This document shows positions 16,008-25,444 of a stretch of DNA of 64,000 nucleotides, piece by piece (the first letter of the stretch is position 1; each line of letters opens with the position of its first letter). Under the pieces are notes generated by a model that saw only the letters and a program-made list of their open reading frames with translations, made no database searches and was not told the origin of the DNA. The position numbers and the translations under genes were made by a program. Origin of the DNA: Mucilaginibacter sp. (lineage in GTDB: Bacteria; Bacteroidota; Bacteroidia; Sphingobacteriales; Sphingobacteriaceae); assembly GCF_028288225.1 (NCBI RefSeq), contig NZ_JAQBOC010000028.1, positions 62,001 through 126,000 of the forward strand, given 5' to 3'.

Positions 16008-19000
16008 ACATTATTCAATTTATATACGCCTCTTTAAGAAAGCCGGTCACCATTGTTGTTGCTGTGATCGCTATCGTCTTTTTTGCTGTTGTTTCCATCA
16101 AAACAATGCCGATAGATATATTTCCAAAGTTAGGTACACCCACCATTTATGTGGCGCAAACTTATGGCGGATTATCTGCTGAACAGATCGAAGGTTTTGT
16201 CACTTCCTATTATGAATATCACTTCCTGTTTGTTTCCGGTGTCAAGTCGGTAGAAAGTAAAACCATCCAGGGTGTTACACTTCTTAAAATCAATTTTTAT
16301 GAGGGCACTGACATGGGGCAGGCGACCGCCGAAGTGGTCGCCATGGTGAACCGGGCAAGGGCTTTTATGCCGCCTGGAACGGTTTCGCCTTTCGTTACCC
16401 GTTTTGATGGCGGAAGTATTGCTGTTGGCCAGCTGGTTTTCAGCAGCCCGACACGATCTTTAGCTGAAGTGTCTGATTTGGCGTTATTTAAGGTAAGGCC
16501 TATGTTCTCTACGCTTCCGGGTGTTTCTGCACCACCACCATTTGGCGGCAACCAGCGGTCCGTCCTGATCAAAGCTGATCCTAACAAAATGCGGAGTTAC
16601 GGAATTAGTCCCGACGAACTGGTAACTGCCATTGCTAAAGGAAATACGATCATACCAGCGGGTAATTTACGGGTGGGCGACCAGATGCTGATCGCACCCC
16701 AAAATACGGTAGTAGATAATATCCAGGATCTGGGGAATATCCAGTTAAAAACCGGCAGCGGGCCTGCAATTTATGTACACGACCTGGCGCAAATTGACAA
16801 TGGCGGTGATGTGACCTCTGGTTATGCTTTGATCAATGGCAAGCGATCTGTCTATATTCCGGTAACTAAAAGGGCCGATGCTTCTACCTGGGATGTGGTA
16901 CAAAGGGTAAAAGCCGCCTTGCCAGATATGCAGGCTGCTATTCCCGCTGATATTAAAGTGAGCTATGAATTTGACCAGTCTGGTTATGTGCTCAATTCAC
17001 TGAAAAGCTTAACGACTGAAGGTGTTTTAGGCGCTTTGCTGACCGGGCTGATGGTATTATTATTCCTGCGCGACTGGCGTGGCTCCCTTATCGTTGTTCT
17101 GACCATCCCATTAGCCTTACTTTCTGCAGTCATCTGTCTGAAATTGTTCGGGCAAACGATCAACATCATGACACTGGGCGGTCTTGCGCTGGCAATTGGT
17201 ATCCTGGTAGACGAGGCCACCGTAACGATAGAAAATATCCACCACCACCAGGAAAAAGGAGAGCAGAAAGGCCGGGCGATACTGGAGGCCTGTAAGGAAA
17301 TTGCCTTGCCGAAACTATTGATCCTGCTTTGTATCCTGGCCGTGTTTTTCCCGGCTTTCTTTATGTCGGGAATTCCAAAAGCGATGTTTTTGCCACTTTC
17401 CTTATCGGTTGGTTTTGCCATGATCGCTTCCTTTTTGTTATCACAGTCTTTTGTGCCGGTAATCGCGAACTGGCTTTTTAAGGACCACCTGGCAGCAAAC
17501 GCCAAAGAAGGCAGGCGGATGACCCGCTTTAAAGAACGGCATGAGCGGCTGATCCACCGTCTTTCACCGATCAGGAATGTTTTCATTCCTGTTTATCTTG
17601 TTTTATCTATTGTTTTAGCGGGGCTCTTGTTTTTTACCATAGGTAAAGAACTATTTCCAAAAGTCGATGCCGGGCAGTTCCAGGTCAGGTTACGGCTGCC
17701 TGAAGGCAGCCGGATCGAGCGCACGGAAGCAAAAACCAAACAGTTATTGCACCTGGTCGACAGCCTTTCCGGTGGTAATAAAATCGCTATATCATCCGCC
17801 TACGTAGGCTTGCTGCCATCCAGTTACCCGGTTAGTGCGATCCATTTGTGGACGAGCGGGCCCGAGGAATCAGTCATGAAGGTGAAATTTATCAAGGGTG
17901 CCGGGGTACACCTGGATGATTTTAAAGAAGCGATCCGCAAAGCTGCCCTTAAAGAAATGCCGGGTGTGCACCTTTCTTTTGAACCGGCAGACTTGGTGGA
18001 CCAGGTGATGAGCCAGGGTACAGGCACACCCATACAGATACAGGTATTAGGTAAAAACCTGCAGCAGGACAGGATGTTTGGCAAAAAAATCGTTGAACGC
18101 CTCAAAGCCCTGCCTTATCTCCGCGATGTGACTTATGGCGCACCGCAGGGTTATCCTGCAATGAAGATCGAGTTCGACCGGGTTAAGCTTGGTCAGCTGG
18201 GATTAACCGTTGAGGAGGCCGGTAAATCTTTGGCTGCCGCTACTTCGTCCAGCCGCTTTACGCAGCCGAATTACTGGGTGGATAAATCCGCGGGAACTGC
18301 CTACCAGGTACAGGTGCAGGTACCGGAGTTTGTCATGAATGATCCCGGTCAGGTGGATAATATACTCCTGGGTTCCAATGGTGGTAAACAGGTTTACATG
18401 CGCGACGTGGCGACCTGGAAAATGGGTAACGTGGAGGGCGAATATGACCGTTTAAACCAGAAACGGTTTATCACCATTACAGCAAATTTAGAGGGTAAAG
18501 CGCTGGGTGCAGCCATCAATGATATTGACAAGATCATTGCCGGGACGGGCAAGTTGCCGGAAGGCCTGAAGATACAGCAGCAAGGTCAGGCCGAAGTGTT
18601 TGGTCAAACCTTCCAGGAATTACAGCAGGGTATCTTACTGGCCATTGTCGTGATCTTCCTGATGCTGGCGGTGAACTTTCAGTCATTCAGGCTGTCTTTG
18701 GTCGTCATATCCATTATTCCCGGAATTGTAGCGGGCAGTTTCCTGCTGCTTTGGATTTGCGGAAAAACGCTGAACATACAATCTTATATGGGCTGTATCA
18801 TGGCGATTGGCGTGGCGGTTGCAAATGCGATCCTGTTTGTGACACAGGCAGAAAAATACCGAAGGAGAAAAATCAAAGAGCCTTATTTAATTGGTATCAA
18901 AGACCGGATCAGGCCCATCATCATGACCAGTTTCGCAATGATCGCAGGTATGATCCCAATGGCTTTAGGTCTGGGTGAAGGCGGGGACCAAACCTCTCCG

Positions 19001-19168
19001 TTGGGTACAGCTGTAATTGGCGGGCTCCTTTTTTCAATGTTTTCCAGTTTAGTTTTATTACCATTAATCTATCAATCGGCTATCGGAAACCGCCCGGTAC
19101 CGGTTATTTCTTTAGACCCGGATGATCCGCAAAGCAAGTACCATAATCTAACCGAAAATCAATCATGA
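16004..19168 (+). CDS. RND efflux permease (AcrB/HAE1-like)
   Basis: This 1054-residue protein has the standard RND layout: TM1 (12-30), a large periplasmic loop, TM2-6, a short cytoplasmic loop, TM7, a second periplasmic loop and TM8-12. The TM4 motif 'LALAIGILVDEATVTIENI' (about residues 392-410) has one conserved Asp followed by Glu; the AcrB-type Asp-Asp pair is thus Asp-Glu, which occurs in a subfamily with 'VDEATV'. The N-terminus 'SLRKPVTIVVAVIAIVFFAVV' and 'MPIDIFPKLGTPTIYVAQTY' are typical. It lacks the metal-binding and length features of CusA/CzcA, so it belongs to the hydrophobic/amphiphilic (HAE) side of the family. It overlaps the TolC gene and the adaptor gene by 4 bp each and forms a complete tripartite pump with them. 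Confidence 0.93.
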   Translation: MNIIQFIYASLRKPVTIVVAVIAIVFFAVVSIKTMPIDIFPKLGTPTIYVAQTYGGLSAEQIEGFVTSYYEYHFLFVSGVKSVESKTIQGVTLLKINFYEGTDMGQATAEVVAMVNRARAFMPPGTVSPFVTRFDGGSIAVGQLVFSSPTRSLAEVSDLALFKVRPMFSTLPGVSAPPPFGGNQRSVLIKADPNKMRSYGISPDELVTAIAKGNTIIPAGNLRVGDQMLIAPQNTVVDNIQDLGNIQLKTGSGPAIYVHDLAQIDNGGDVTSGYALINGKRSVYIPVTKRADASTWDVVQRVKAALPDMQAAIPADIKVSYEFDQSGYVLNSLKSLTTEGVLGALLTGLMVLLFLRDWRGSLIVVLTIPLALLSAVICLKLFGQTINIMTLGGLALAIGILVDEATVTIENIHHHQEKGEQKGRAILEACKEIALPKLLILLCILAVFFPAFFMSGIPKAMFLPLSLSVGFAMIASFLLSQSFVPVIANWLFKDHLAANAKEGRRMTRFKERHERLIHRLSPIRNVFIPVYLVLSIVLAGLLFFTIGKELFPKVDAGQFQVRLRLPEGSRIERTEAKTKQLLHLVDSLSGGNKIAISSAYVGLLPSSYPVSAIHLWTSGPEESVMKVKFIKGAGVHLDDFKEAIRKAALKEMPGVHLSFEPADLVDQVMSQGTGTPIQIQVLGKNLQQDRMFGKKIVERLKALPYLRDVTYGAPQGYPAMKIEFDRVKLGQLGLTVEEAGKSLAAATSSSRFTQPNYWVDKSAGTAYQVQVQVPEFVMNDPGQVDNILLGSNGGKQVYMRDVATWKMGNVEGEYDRLNQKRFITITANLEGKALGAAINDIDKIIAGTGKLPEGLKIQQQGQAEVFGQTFQELQQGILLAIVVIFLMLAVNFQSFRLSLVVISIIPGIVAGSFLLLWICGKTLNIQSYMGCIMAIGVAVANAILFVTQAEKYRRRKIKEPYLIGIKDRIRPIIMTSFAMIAGMIPMALGLGEGGDQTSPLGTAVIGGLLFSMFSSLVLLPLIYQSAIGNRPVPVISLDPDDPQSKYHNLTENQS

Positions 19169-20250
19169 AAGCTATAAAGTATATATTCTTAGTTCCTGTT
19201 TTCCTGCTGTCAGCCTGCGGCGGGAACCAGGAAGAAAAGGCTGCCCCCCAAGGCGTGCCGGAAAAACCTGTGGTCAAACTGCTCACACTTAAACTGGAAC
19301 CGGTTTCCAATAAACTCAGCTTAACGGGGGAAATCATTCCCTTTGACCGCGCCAATATTTATGCACGCACACCCGGATATGTCAGGGAAGTAAAAGTTGA
19401 TATTGGTTCAAAGGTAAAAAAAGGACAAATATTGTGCATTCTTGATGCTCCCGAATTAAATGCAACACAGGCGCAAAGCCAAAGCAACAGTATGGGCGCA
19501 AAAGCAAAATACGAAACAGGCAGGACCACTTATTTAAGGTTGTTAAAGGCAGCCCAAACACCGGGAGCAGTATCTGATAACGAGTTGGATATTGCCCGGA
19601 ACCAGATGAAAACGGACAGTGCGGTTTACCAGGCTTCCCGTTCAGCAACACAGGCTACTAAAGCTATTGAAGACTATTTGATAATCCGTTCACCGTTTAA
19701 TGGTGTGGTTACTGCGAGAAATGTATTTAAAGGCGATTTTGTAGATAATACCGGGAAAACCATGCTATTCAGCATAGAGGATAACTCATCCTTAAGAGTA
19801 GATGTAGCGGTGCCGGAAGCTTTTAACTCCGCTAAATTAAAGGATAACGAGGCGTCCTTCACGGTTTCCGCCAATCCGGGACAAGTATTTAAGGCGAAAC
19901 TGGCGAGAAAATCGGACGCCATTGATCCTCAAACCCGAAGTGAAATTTGGGAGTTTACATTCCCGAATACCAGTGGACAACTCAAGCCGGGCATGTTTGC
20001 CCAGATTATATTGCCCGTTATTCGTCCCAAAGACGGCTTCATGGTTCCTTTCAAAGCCGTCGTCACCACACAGGAACGCAAATTTGTGATCAGGGTGGAG
20101 AACGGCAAAACAAAATGGGTGGATGTGAAGACCGGTTTTACCAATAAAGATAAGACGGAGATTGCAGGAGACTTAAAAGCCGGGGACCAGGTAGTGGCCC
20201 AGGCCAATGAAGAATTAAAAGAAGGCACACTGGTACAAGTAAAACCATGA
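19165..20250 (+). CDS. RND periplasmic adaptor (membrane-fusion lipoprotein)
   Basis: The 361 residues begin with a lipoprotein signal (FLVPVFLLSACGG, Cys about 18). They continue with a barrel-sandwich half ('YARTPGYVREVKVDIGSKVK'), a helical hairpin with Gln/Ser/Ala-rich helices (about 95-165), the second lipoyl half ('IRSPFNGVVTARNVFKGDFV') and a beta-barrel domain ending in 'LKPGMFAQIILPV'. This is the HlyD_D23/AcrA-type layout. It completes the TolC-RND-adaptor operon; its start overlaps the pump's stop by 4 bp. Unlike the two adaptors at 33.4-35.9 kb it has no heavy-metal-binding N-terminal module. Confidence 0.92.
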   Translation: MKAIKYIFLVPVFLLSACGGNQEEKAAPQGVPEKPVVKLLTLKLEPVSNKLSLTGEIIPFDRANIYARTPGYVREVKVDIGSKVKKGQILCILDAPELNATQAQSQSNSMGAKAKYETGRTTYLRLLKAAQTPGAVSDNELDIARNQMKTDSAVYQASRSATQATKAIEDYLIIRSPFNGVVTARNVFKGDFVDNTGKTMLFSIEDNSSLRVDVAVPEAFNSAKLKDNEASFTVSANPGQVFKAKLARKSDAIDPQTRSEIWEFTFPNTSGQLKPGMFAQIILPVIRPKDGFMVPFKAVVTTQERKFVIRVENGKTKWVDVKTGFTNKDKTEIAGDLKAGDQVVAQANEELKEGTLVQVKP

Positions 20251-20316
20251 AGATACCTTATTAGAACAAAACACCTGTTTAATTTGGAACTATCTTAATA
20301 TCTGTCAATTAACTCA

Positions 20317-20324
20317 TAAATTTG
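20317..20324 (+). promoter_or_regulatory. Bacteroidota -7 box upstream of the DUF1259 gene
   Basis: TAAATTTG matches TAnnTTTG fully, 32 bp before the DUF1259 start codon. This suggests that DUF1259-DUF5916 is a separate transcript from the RND operon. Confidence 0.5.
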
Positions 20325-20356
20325 TTTGCCATTATAACATACATCAATCTTTAAAT

Positions 20357-21343
20357 ATGAAAACAGAAAAATTCACCCGCAGGCAGGCTTTACAGGCAAC
20401 TGCGGTATTAGGAACCACCTTATTGTTGCCGGTACAGAAACTACAGGCAACATCTTTATTTGCCGGCAAAACTCCGGCGCTCACATCTGAAGAGATTACA
20501 GCCATAGAAACGGCTATAGGTAAAAAAGGCAGTTACAAAGAAGCAGAAGCTACGCATACTACGCCTTTGCCCCGCAATGACCTGAAAGTTAAACTTAAGG
20601 GAGAACCCATCCCAATCCCATTTGGCTTTGGTGGCTGGGTTTCTTTTAAAAAATCTGTTGACGGAAAATCAGCCATGGTAATGGGTGATACGGTATTGCT
20701 GCAGGAAGAAGTTAACCCCTTAATATCAGCGGCACAGGCAAATGGCCTGGAGATTGGCGCTATCCATAACCACTTTTTTTATGAAGAACCCCGGATTTTT
20801 TATGTGCATGTCCATGGCATGGGTACGATTGCCGAGCTTGCTAAAAGATATGCCGATACGATCCGTGACAGTAAAGTCTTTCCGGCAAATCAACCAACTC
20901 CGGGTACGCCCTCAGCAATTACGGGTAAAGAAAATTTTGATATTCCGGCCCTTGATGCCATCGTTAAATATACCGGCAGTGTAAATGGCCCGACCTATAA
21001 ATATACCATCGGGCGCAGCGACCTTAAGGTAATGATGATGGGGGTTGAAATGACCACCAATATCGGGTTGAATACCTGGGCCTCTTTTGCAGGGAAGCAG
21101 GATAATGCCCAGATAGCCGGTGATATTGCCATGTTGCCCGGTGAAGTTAATAATGTGATTAAAACGCTGCGTCAGCATAACATTGAAGTGGTTGCAGTGC
21201 ACAGCCATATGCTGAATGATGACCCGCATATCATCTTCCTGCACTATTTAGGCAAAGGTCCGGCACTGGACCTCGCCAAGGGATTCAGGGCCGCATTGGA
21301 TGAATTGGGTAAAAAGAGTTCAGGAGGTGGGATGAAAATGTAG
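20357..21343 (+). CDS. DUF1259 protein with two domain copies (LppY/LpqO type), Tat-like signal
   Basis: The 328-residue protein has an N-terminal 'TRRQALQ' twin-arginine-like motif followed by a hydrophobic stretch (ATAVLGTTLLLPVQKL), so it is probably exported, possibly folded. The mature part repeats one domain twice: about 38-180 and 190-320. Each copy has a His-rich element, 'AIHNHFFYEEPRIFYVHVHG' in the first and 'AVHSHMLNDDPHIIFLHYLG' in the second. The spaced His residues could bind a metal. I recognise this as DUF1259; its biochemical role is not known. It lies between the RND operon and chrB-chrA, so a role in metal or oxyanion tolerance is an inference from context. Confidence 0.85.
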   Translation: MKTEKFTRRQALQATAVLGTTLLLPVQKLQATSLFAGKTPALTSEEITAIETAIGKKGSYKEAEATHTTPLPRNDLKVKLKGEPIPIPFGFGGWVSFKKSVDGKSAMVMGDTVLLQEEVNPLISAAQANGLEIGAIHNHFFYEEPRIFYVHVHGMGTIAELAKRYADTIRDSKVFPANQPTPGTPSAITGKENFDIPALDAIVKYTGSVNGPTYKYTIGRSDLKVMMMGVEMTTNIGLNTWASFAGKQDNAQIAGDIAMLPGEVNNVIKTLRQHNIEVVAVHSHMLNDDPHIIFLHYLGKGPALDLAKGFRAALDELGKKSSGGGMKM

Positions 21344-23493
21344 TGAAAATTCTATACCCGATAATAGCAGGGCTTATTTGGCCAATTTGTTTATTTGGAC
21401 AGATAAATTCGTCCAATACTATAAAAGCGACCTATTCGGGTGAAAAGATCAAACTTGACGGGAAATTGGATGAGCCTGTATGGACACAGGCAATTCCAAT
21501 TTCCAATTTTATACAAAGAGATCCTGATTTTGGTAAACCTGGAACTGAGAAAACACAGGTGGCGGTCGTCTATACTTCCACAGCCTTATACATCGGTATA
21601 TGGTGCTACCAGGTACATCACAAAATTATTGCAAAATCCCTGCAGCGGGATTTCGATTTTACGGGCGAGGATAACTTTAAAATTGTGATCAGCCCCTTTA
21701 ACGACGGCAGAACAGGCTATGAGTTTGTGATCAATCCGAACGGAGCGAGAGCTGATCTGTTAATAGCGGCAAATGATGATACCAATTCTGACTGGAACGG
21801 TGTTTGGGATGCCGCTACTATCGTAAATAGTGATGGGTGGTTTGCAGAAGTTGAAATTCCTTACAATACGCTGAAGTTCAAAAACGCGCCTAAACAAATA
21901 TGGGCCGTCAATTTTGAACGTGATATCAGCGCGAACAATGAGCAGGACAGGTGGCAAAACTGGTCGCGGAATAACAGCCTGGAAAATTTTTCGCTTGCCG
22001 GAACCCTGTCCGGTTTACAAAATATTACTTACTCGCAACGATTTGAGTTTAAGCCCTATGTACTTGCAGGCTGGGATTTCAAAAAAGACACTACACCATA
22101 CACCCTGGTAAAAAAGATCGGCGCTGACCTGAATTATAATATTACACCATCCCTCAAACTTAACTTAACGGTCAATACCGATTTTGCACAGGTAGGCGCG
22201 GATATTATACAAGTCAATCTGACCCGTTTCAATTTGTATTATCCTGAAAAAAGGGACTTTTTCCTGGAGGGAGCAGGTAATTTTGAATTTAACCTTGGCA
22301 ATAATAACAGTGCTTTTTACTCACGGAAAATAGGCCTGGAAAACTTTGCACCGGTAGACATTCTTGGAGGGCTTCGGCTATTTGGACAGGCGGGTCAAAG
22401 TAACATCGGTTTTCTCTCCCTGCAAACGGCCGCTACCGATACCATTCCCACTGTAAATAATACCGTGCTGCGGTACAAATACAATATTGGCGAGCAGTCC
22501 TATATCGGAGGTATTGTAACATCAAAAATAAGCAGCAGGAGTAATAACCTGATCGCGGGCGTCGACGGTCATTATTTAACCTCGCATTTCCTAAAAAATA
22601 AAAACCTGGAAGTTGCAGCTACCTTCGCGGAAAACATTGATAATGGCAAGTTTAAAGCTAACTCCCTTGCTTACCGCATATTTGTGGATTATCCGAATGA
22701 CCTGATCGATCACTTCATCGCTATATCTTCATTACCGCAGAACTTTAACCCGCAATTAGGCTTTTTGACCCGGGATAATTACAATGCCCTGAACTGGCAC
22801 CTGGTTGTTGAGCCCAGGTGGTTTAATCAATACGGGATCAGGAAAATAGAATTTATGCCCTGGAATTTTGCATTGTTCCACACGCAAAGCACAGGTGAGC
22901 TTGAATCTTTTAATAATGAAACGCGCCCCTTTGGCCTGCTTTTTAAAACCGGGGATGAATTTCAGTTCAATACTTACCAATCCTACGACCGGATCGACGT
23001 GCCCTTTACCCTAACTAATAAAATTGAAATTCAAATTGGTAAATACCACATGCATAATTACGAGTTCCAGTTCAATACTTTCACCGGCAGAAGGATTTAC
23101 GGACAGGTACTGTATAATTGGGGAACACTCTATAATGGTGACATTCAAACGTTGACTTTAGTGTTGGGCGTTAATGTTAACAAACACCTGAGTTTTAAGG
23201 AGCAGTATAATTTGAACCCCATTCAACACAATGGAGTTGATGATCAAATCCGGCAATGGGTATCCACCATTCGTTATGCCTTCACCAATAAAATTGATAT
23301 TGCTTTGCTTACGCAATACGACTCCCAAGAAGACCAGTTTCTTTCAAACTTTAACCTGCACTGGATACCCAAGATCGGATCGGATTTTTATTTGGTTTGG
23401 AACAATGGCTATGACCAGTTAACAAGAGCAGATTATTTGAAACCAACGATCAGCAATGGTGTGCTCAAATTTGTCTGGAGGGTTACTTTTTAA
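21343..23493 (+). CDS. DUF5916 outer-membrane protein with CBM9-like N-terminal domain
   Basis: This 716-residue protein starts at GTG 21343, which shares one base with the DUF1259 stop; a strong Shine-Dalgarno-like AGGAGG lies at 21322-21327. A signal peptide (up to 'CLFGQ', about residue 20) is followed by a CBM9-like domain (about 25-215, 'KIKLDGKLDEPVWTQA' and 'YEFVINPNGARADLLI') and then a long beta-barrel region with alternating aromatic strands, ending in 'LKFVWRVTF'. The C-terminal Phe is typical of outer-membrane barrels. DUF5916 proteins are common in Bacteroidota but their substrate is unknown. Translational coupling to DUF1259 suggests a shared task. Confidence 0.85.
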   Translation: MKILYPIIAGLIWPICLFGQINSSNTIKATYSGEKIKLDGKLDEPVWTQAIPISNFIQRDPDFGKPGTEKTQVAVVYTSTALYIGIWCYQVHHKIIAKSLQRDFDFTGEDNFKIVISPFNDGRTGYEFVINPNGARADLLIAANDDTNSDWNGVWDAATIVNSDGWFAEVEIPYNTLKFKNAPKQIWAVNFERDISANNEQDRWQNWSRNNSLENFSLAGTLSGLQNITYSQRFEFKPYVLAGWDFKKDTTPYTLVKKIGADLNYNITPSLKLNLTVNTDFAQVGADIIQVNLTRFNLYYPEKRDFFLEGAGNFEFNLGNNNSAFYSRKIGLENFAPVDILGGLRLFGQAGQSNIGFLSLQTAATDTIPTVNNTVLRYKYNIGEQSYIGGIVTSKISSRSNNLIAGVDGHYLTSHFLKNKNLEVAATFAENIDNGKFKANSLAYRIFVDYPNDLIDHFIAISSLPQNFNPQLGFLTRDNYNALNWHLVVEPRWFNQYGIRKIEFMPWNFALFHTQSTGELESFNNETRPFGLLFKTGDEFQFNTYQSYDRIDVPFTLTNKIEIQIGKYHMHNYEFQFNTFTGRRIYGQVLYNWGTLYNGDIQTLTLVLGVNVNKHLSFKEQYNLNPIQHNGVDDQIRQWVSTIRYAFTNKIDIALLTQYDSQEDQFLSNFNLHWIPKIGSDFYLVWNNGYDQLTRADYLKPTISNGVLKFVWRVTF

Positions 23494-23521
23494 TAATCCC
23501 GTCAAATCCATACTAAAAAGT

Positions 23522-23557
23522 AAAATTGGTTCTAACAGTAAAATCTGTTCTATTTCC
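23522..23557 (+). promoter_or_regulatory. Tandem 18-bp direct repeats, likely operator for the ChrB-AraC regulator (site 2)
   Basis: AAAATTGGTTCTAACAGT is followed directly by AAAATCTGTTCTATTTCC. The unit length, the conserved AAAATY..TTCTA core and the AGT end of the first unit match site 1 at 14519-14554. The site lies 53 bp before the chrB start codon. A promoter-like TATTATTG sits at 23575-23582, one base off the TAnnTTTG form. Confidence 0.7.
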
Positions 23558-23609
23558 GGGATTGAAATACAGGTATTATTGTATAGATGGTACAAAATTT
23601 AAGGACACT

Positions 23610-24059
23610 ATGAAATGGATAACAAGGGAACGGCCAAAGATTGACCGCATTGCCTGCCCCTGGCTAATCAAAAATTTTGTTGACGTAGATGCAGAATTTA
23701 TTTTCGTGCCTAAAGAAGTAGTTTTTGAACAGGCGCAAGCATTAAATGCAATACCTTATGATATTCCCGGAGCTGAATATACTCATGAGGGTGAGCGATG
23801 CACGTTTGACTATATTATCAAAAAGCATGGTTTGACCGATCCGGCCCTATTACAGATTGCGGAGATCGTAAGGGGTGCTGATACAGCCCGTTTTGACCTG
23901 GCACCGCAGGCAGCCGGGCTTTGGGCCATTTCGGCAGGACTTTCTTATAACTTTAAAAACGACCAGGAACAGTTAGCCTTCGGAATGAAAGTTTACGACG
24001 CTTTATACAGTTGGGCAAAATATGTTCAGGAGGAAAAACATACATGGCAGAACAACTGA
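23610..24059 (+). CDS. chrB: ChrB-domain chromate resistance protein
   Basis: The start is set at ATG 23610 (MKWITRERPKIDRIACPWLI), which matches the ChrB family start; a longer open frame begins at 23526, inside the repeat operator, and is unlikely to be translated. The 149-residue protein is a single ChrB domain with 'CTFDYIIKKHGL' and 'IVRGADTARFDLAPQAAGLW'. It has no DNA-binding domain, unlike the fusion protein at 13678-14520, to which it is closely similar. It may bind the same ligand, or act as an enzyme or chaperone for chromate, while the fusion protein does the regulation. It overlaps chrA by 16 bp. Confidence 0.88.
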   Translation: MKWITRERPKIDRIACPWLIKNFVDVDAEFIFVPKEVVFEQAQALNAIPYDIPGAEYTHEGERCTFDYIIKKHGLTDPALLQIAEIVRGADTARFDLAPQAAGLWAISAGLSYNFKNDQEQLAFGMKVYDALYSWAKYVQEEKHTWQNN

Positions 24060-25225
24060 TCAAACCAAAACCAGCCTATTCCCTGCTTGATCTGACCAAA
24101 TACTATCTCAAGCTGGGCACCTGGGGCTTCGGCGGTCCGGTGGCTTTGGTGGGTTATATGCACCGCGACCTGGTAGAAAATAAAGGCTGGTTAACCGAAG
24201 AAGAATATAAAGAGGGCCTGGCATTAGCGCAACTGGCACCAGGGCCATTAGCTGCGCAATTAGGTATTTACATCGGCTTTGTTCATTATGGCTTGATTGG
24301 CGCGACGCTCACAGGGTTGGCTTTTGTGTTGCCGTCTTTTATTATGGTTGTTCTGTTAGGTATGGCTTACCAGTTGTACGGCGGCTTAGCCTGGATGCAG
24401 GCGGTGTTTTATGGCGTGGGTGCTGCAGTTATCGGTATTATTGCCATGAGTGCCTATAAGCTGACAGCAAAAACCATCAGCAAGTTTGAACCGGCTGCTA
24501 TCAAATCCAAATGGTTATTGTGGCTGTTCTATATTACTGGAATTGTAATAACCGTCATTACCGAAAGGGAAGAAATACTATTGTTCCTCGCTTGTGGTAT
24601 ACTTTATATGCTCATCAAAGCTCCTCCAAAATGGCTTAAAAGACCTGCTATTGCGCCCGCGGGTATTTTATTAAGTATCGGTTTCTGGAATTATAATGGA
24701 AAAACTTTGCAGGAGATCGGCTGGTTCTTTCTGAAGGCAGGAGCCTTTGTATTTGGTAGCGGCCTGGCTATCGTTCCTTTCCTTCACGGAGGTGTGGTTA
24801 AAGAATTTGGCTGGCTGAATGAACACCAGTTTGTAGACGCGGTGGCCGTGGCCATGATTACTCCGGGGCCGGTAGTCATTACAGTAGGTTTTATCGGTTA
24901 TTTGGTAGCAGGGTTTCCCGGTGCCTGCGTGGCTGCCCTGGCTACATTCCTGCCTTGTTATTTGTTTACGGTAGCGTTGGCGCCATCCTTTAAGAAGATC
25001 GCAAAAAATGCAAGTATCAAGGCATTCGTGGAGGGAATCACTTCTTCCGTTATTGGAGCGTTAGTGGGTTCTGTGATTATTATTGGGTTACGTTCGATTA
25101 TTGATCTTCCTACCGCGTTAATTGCGATAGTTACTGTTTTGGCCTTGCTGTATGTAAAGAAAATACAGGAGCCTTATATCATCGGTATGGCAGCCATCAT
25201 TGGCTTATTGATCAAAGCCTTATAA
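24044..25225 (+). CDS. chrA: Chromate transporter ChrA (two-domain type)
   Basis: I choose ATG 24044 (MAEQLIKPKPAYSLLDL) because AGGAGG lies 11 bp upstream (24028-24033); a start at 24011 would overlap chrB more and adds an atypical extension. The 393-residue product is the normal length of a long-chain ChrA (CHR family), an inner-membrane chromate exporter. The two homologous halves are visible: 'GTWGFGGPVALVGYMHRDLV' with 'LAPGPLAAQLGIYIG' in the first, and 'GAFVFGSGLAIVPFLHGGVV' with 'MITPGPVVITVGFIGY' in the second. About ten membrane helices are present. It forms an operon with chrB behind the tandem-repeat operator. Confidence 0.93.
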   Translation: MAEQLIKPKPAYSLLDLTKYYLKLGTWGFGGPVALVGYMHRDLVENKGWLTEEEYKEGLALAQLAPGPLAAQLGIYIGFVHYGLIGATLTGLAFVLPSFIMVVLLGMAYQLYGGLAWMQAVFYGVGAAVIGIIAMSAYKLTAKTISKFEPAAIKSKWLLWLFYITGIVITVITEREEILLFLACGILYMLIKAPPKWLKRPAIAPAGILLSIGFWNYNGKTLQEIGWFFLKAGAFVFGSGLAIVPFLHGGVVKEFGWLNEHQFVDAVAVAMITPGPVVITVGFIGYLVAGFPGACVAALATFLPCYLFTVALAPSFKKIAKNASIKAFVEGITSSVIGALVGSVIIIGLRSIIDLPTALIAIVTVLALLYVKKIQEPYIIGMAAIIGLLIKAL

Positions 25226-25429
25226 AGCACTTCGTCAAATTTTATAACGTCAGGTCGGTATTTAGTAGAGAATAAACGATTCTCAAAAACGACAATGTGA
25301 GGCAGCCTAATCTAAAATTAAAAATGATGGCAAATTTAATTTTGGCCCATTAATCAAAATAATTCGAAGATCATTATAAAGACCATCTATTTGTGATTGA
25401 CTTTCAATTATTTAAACTCGTTTAGAAAT

Positions 25430-25444
25430 AAAAAAACTCTGCCA
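25430..25444. repeat. 15-bp direct repeat, left boundary of the heavy-metal island
   Basis: AAAAAAACTCTGCCA occurs here and again at 36019-36033 in the same orientation, enclosing all genes of the metal-efflux island. It may be the scar of an integration event. No integrase gene is present in the window. Confidence 0.4.

Noticed and set aside
16984..17586. 200-codon minus-strand frame inside the RND permease gene
   Set aside because: It is antisense to conserved membrane segments of the permease and has no independent evidence.
20256..20290. Fourth copy of the diverged repeat (TTAGAACAAAACACCTG)
   Set aside because: Only the TTAGAACA and ACACCTG words match and the rest does not align, so I did not count it.
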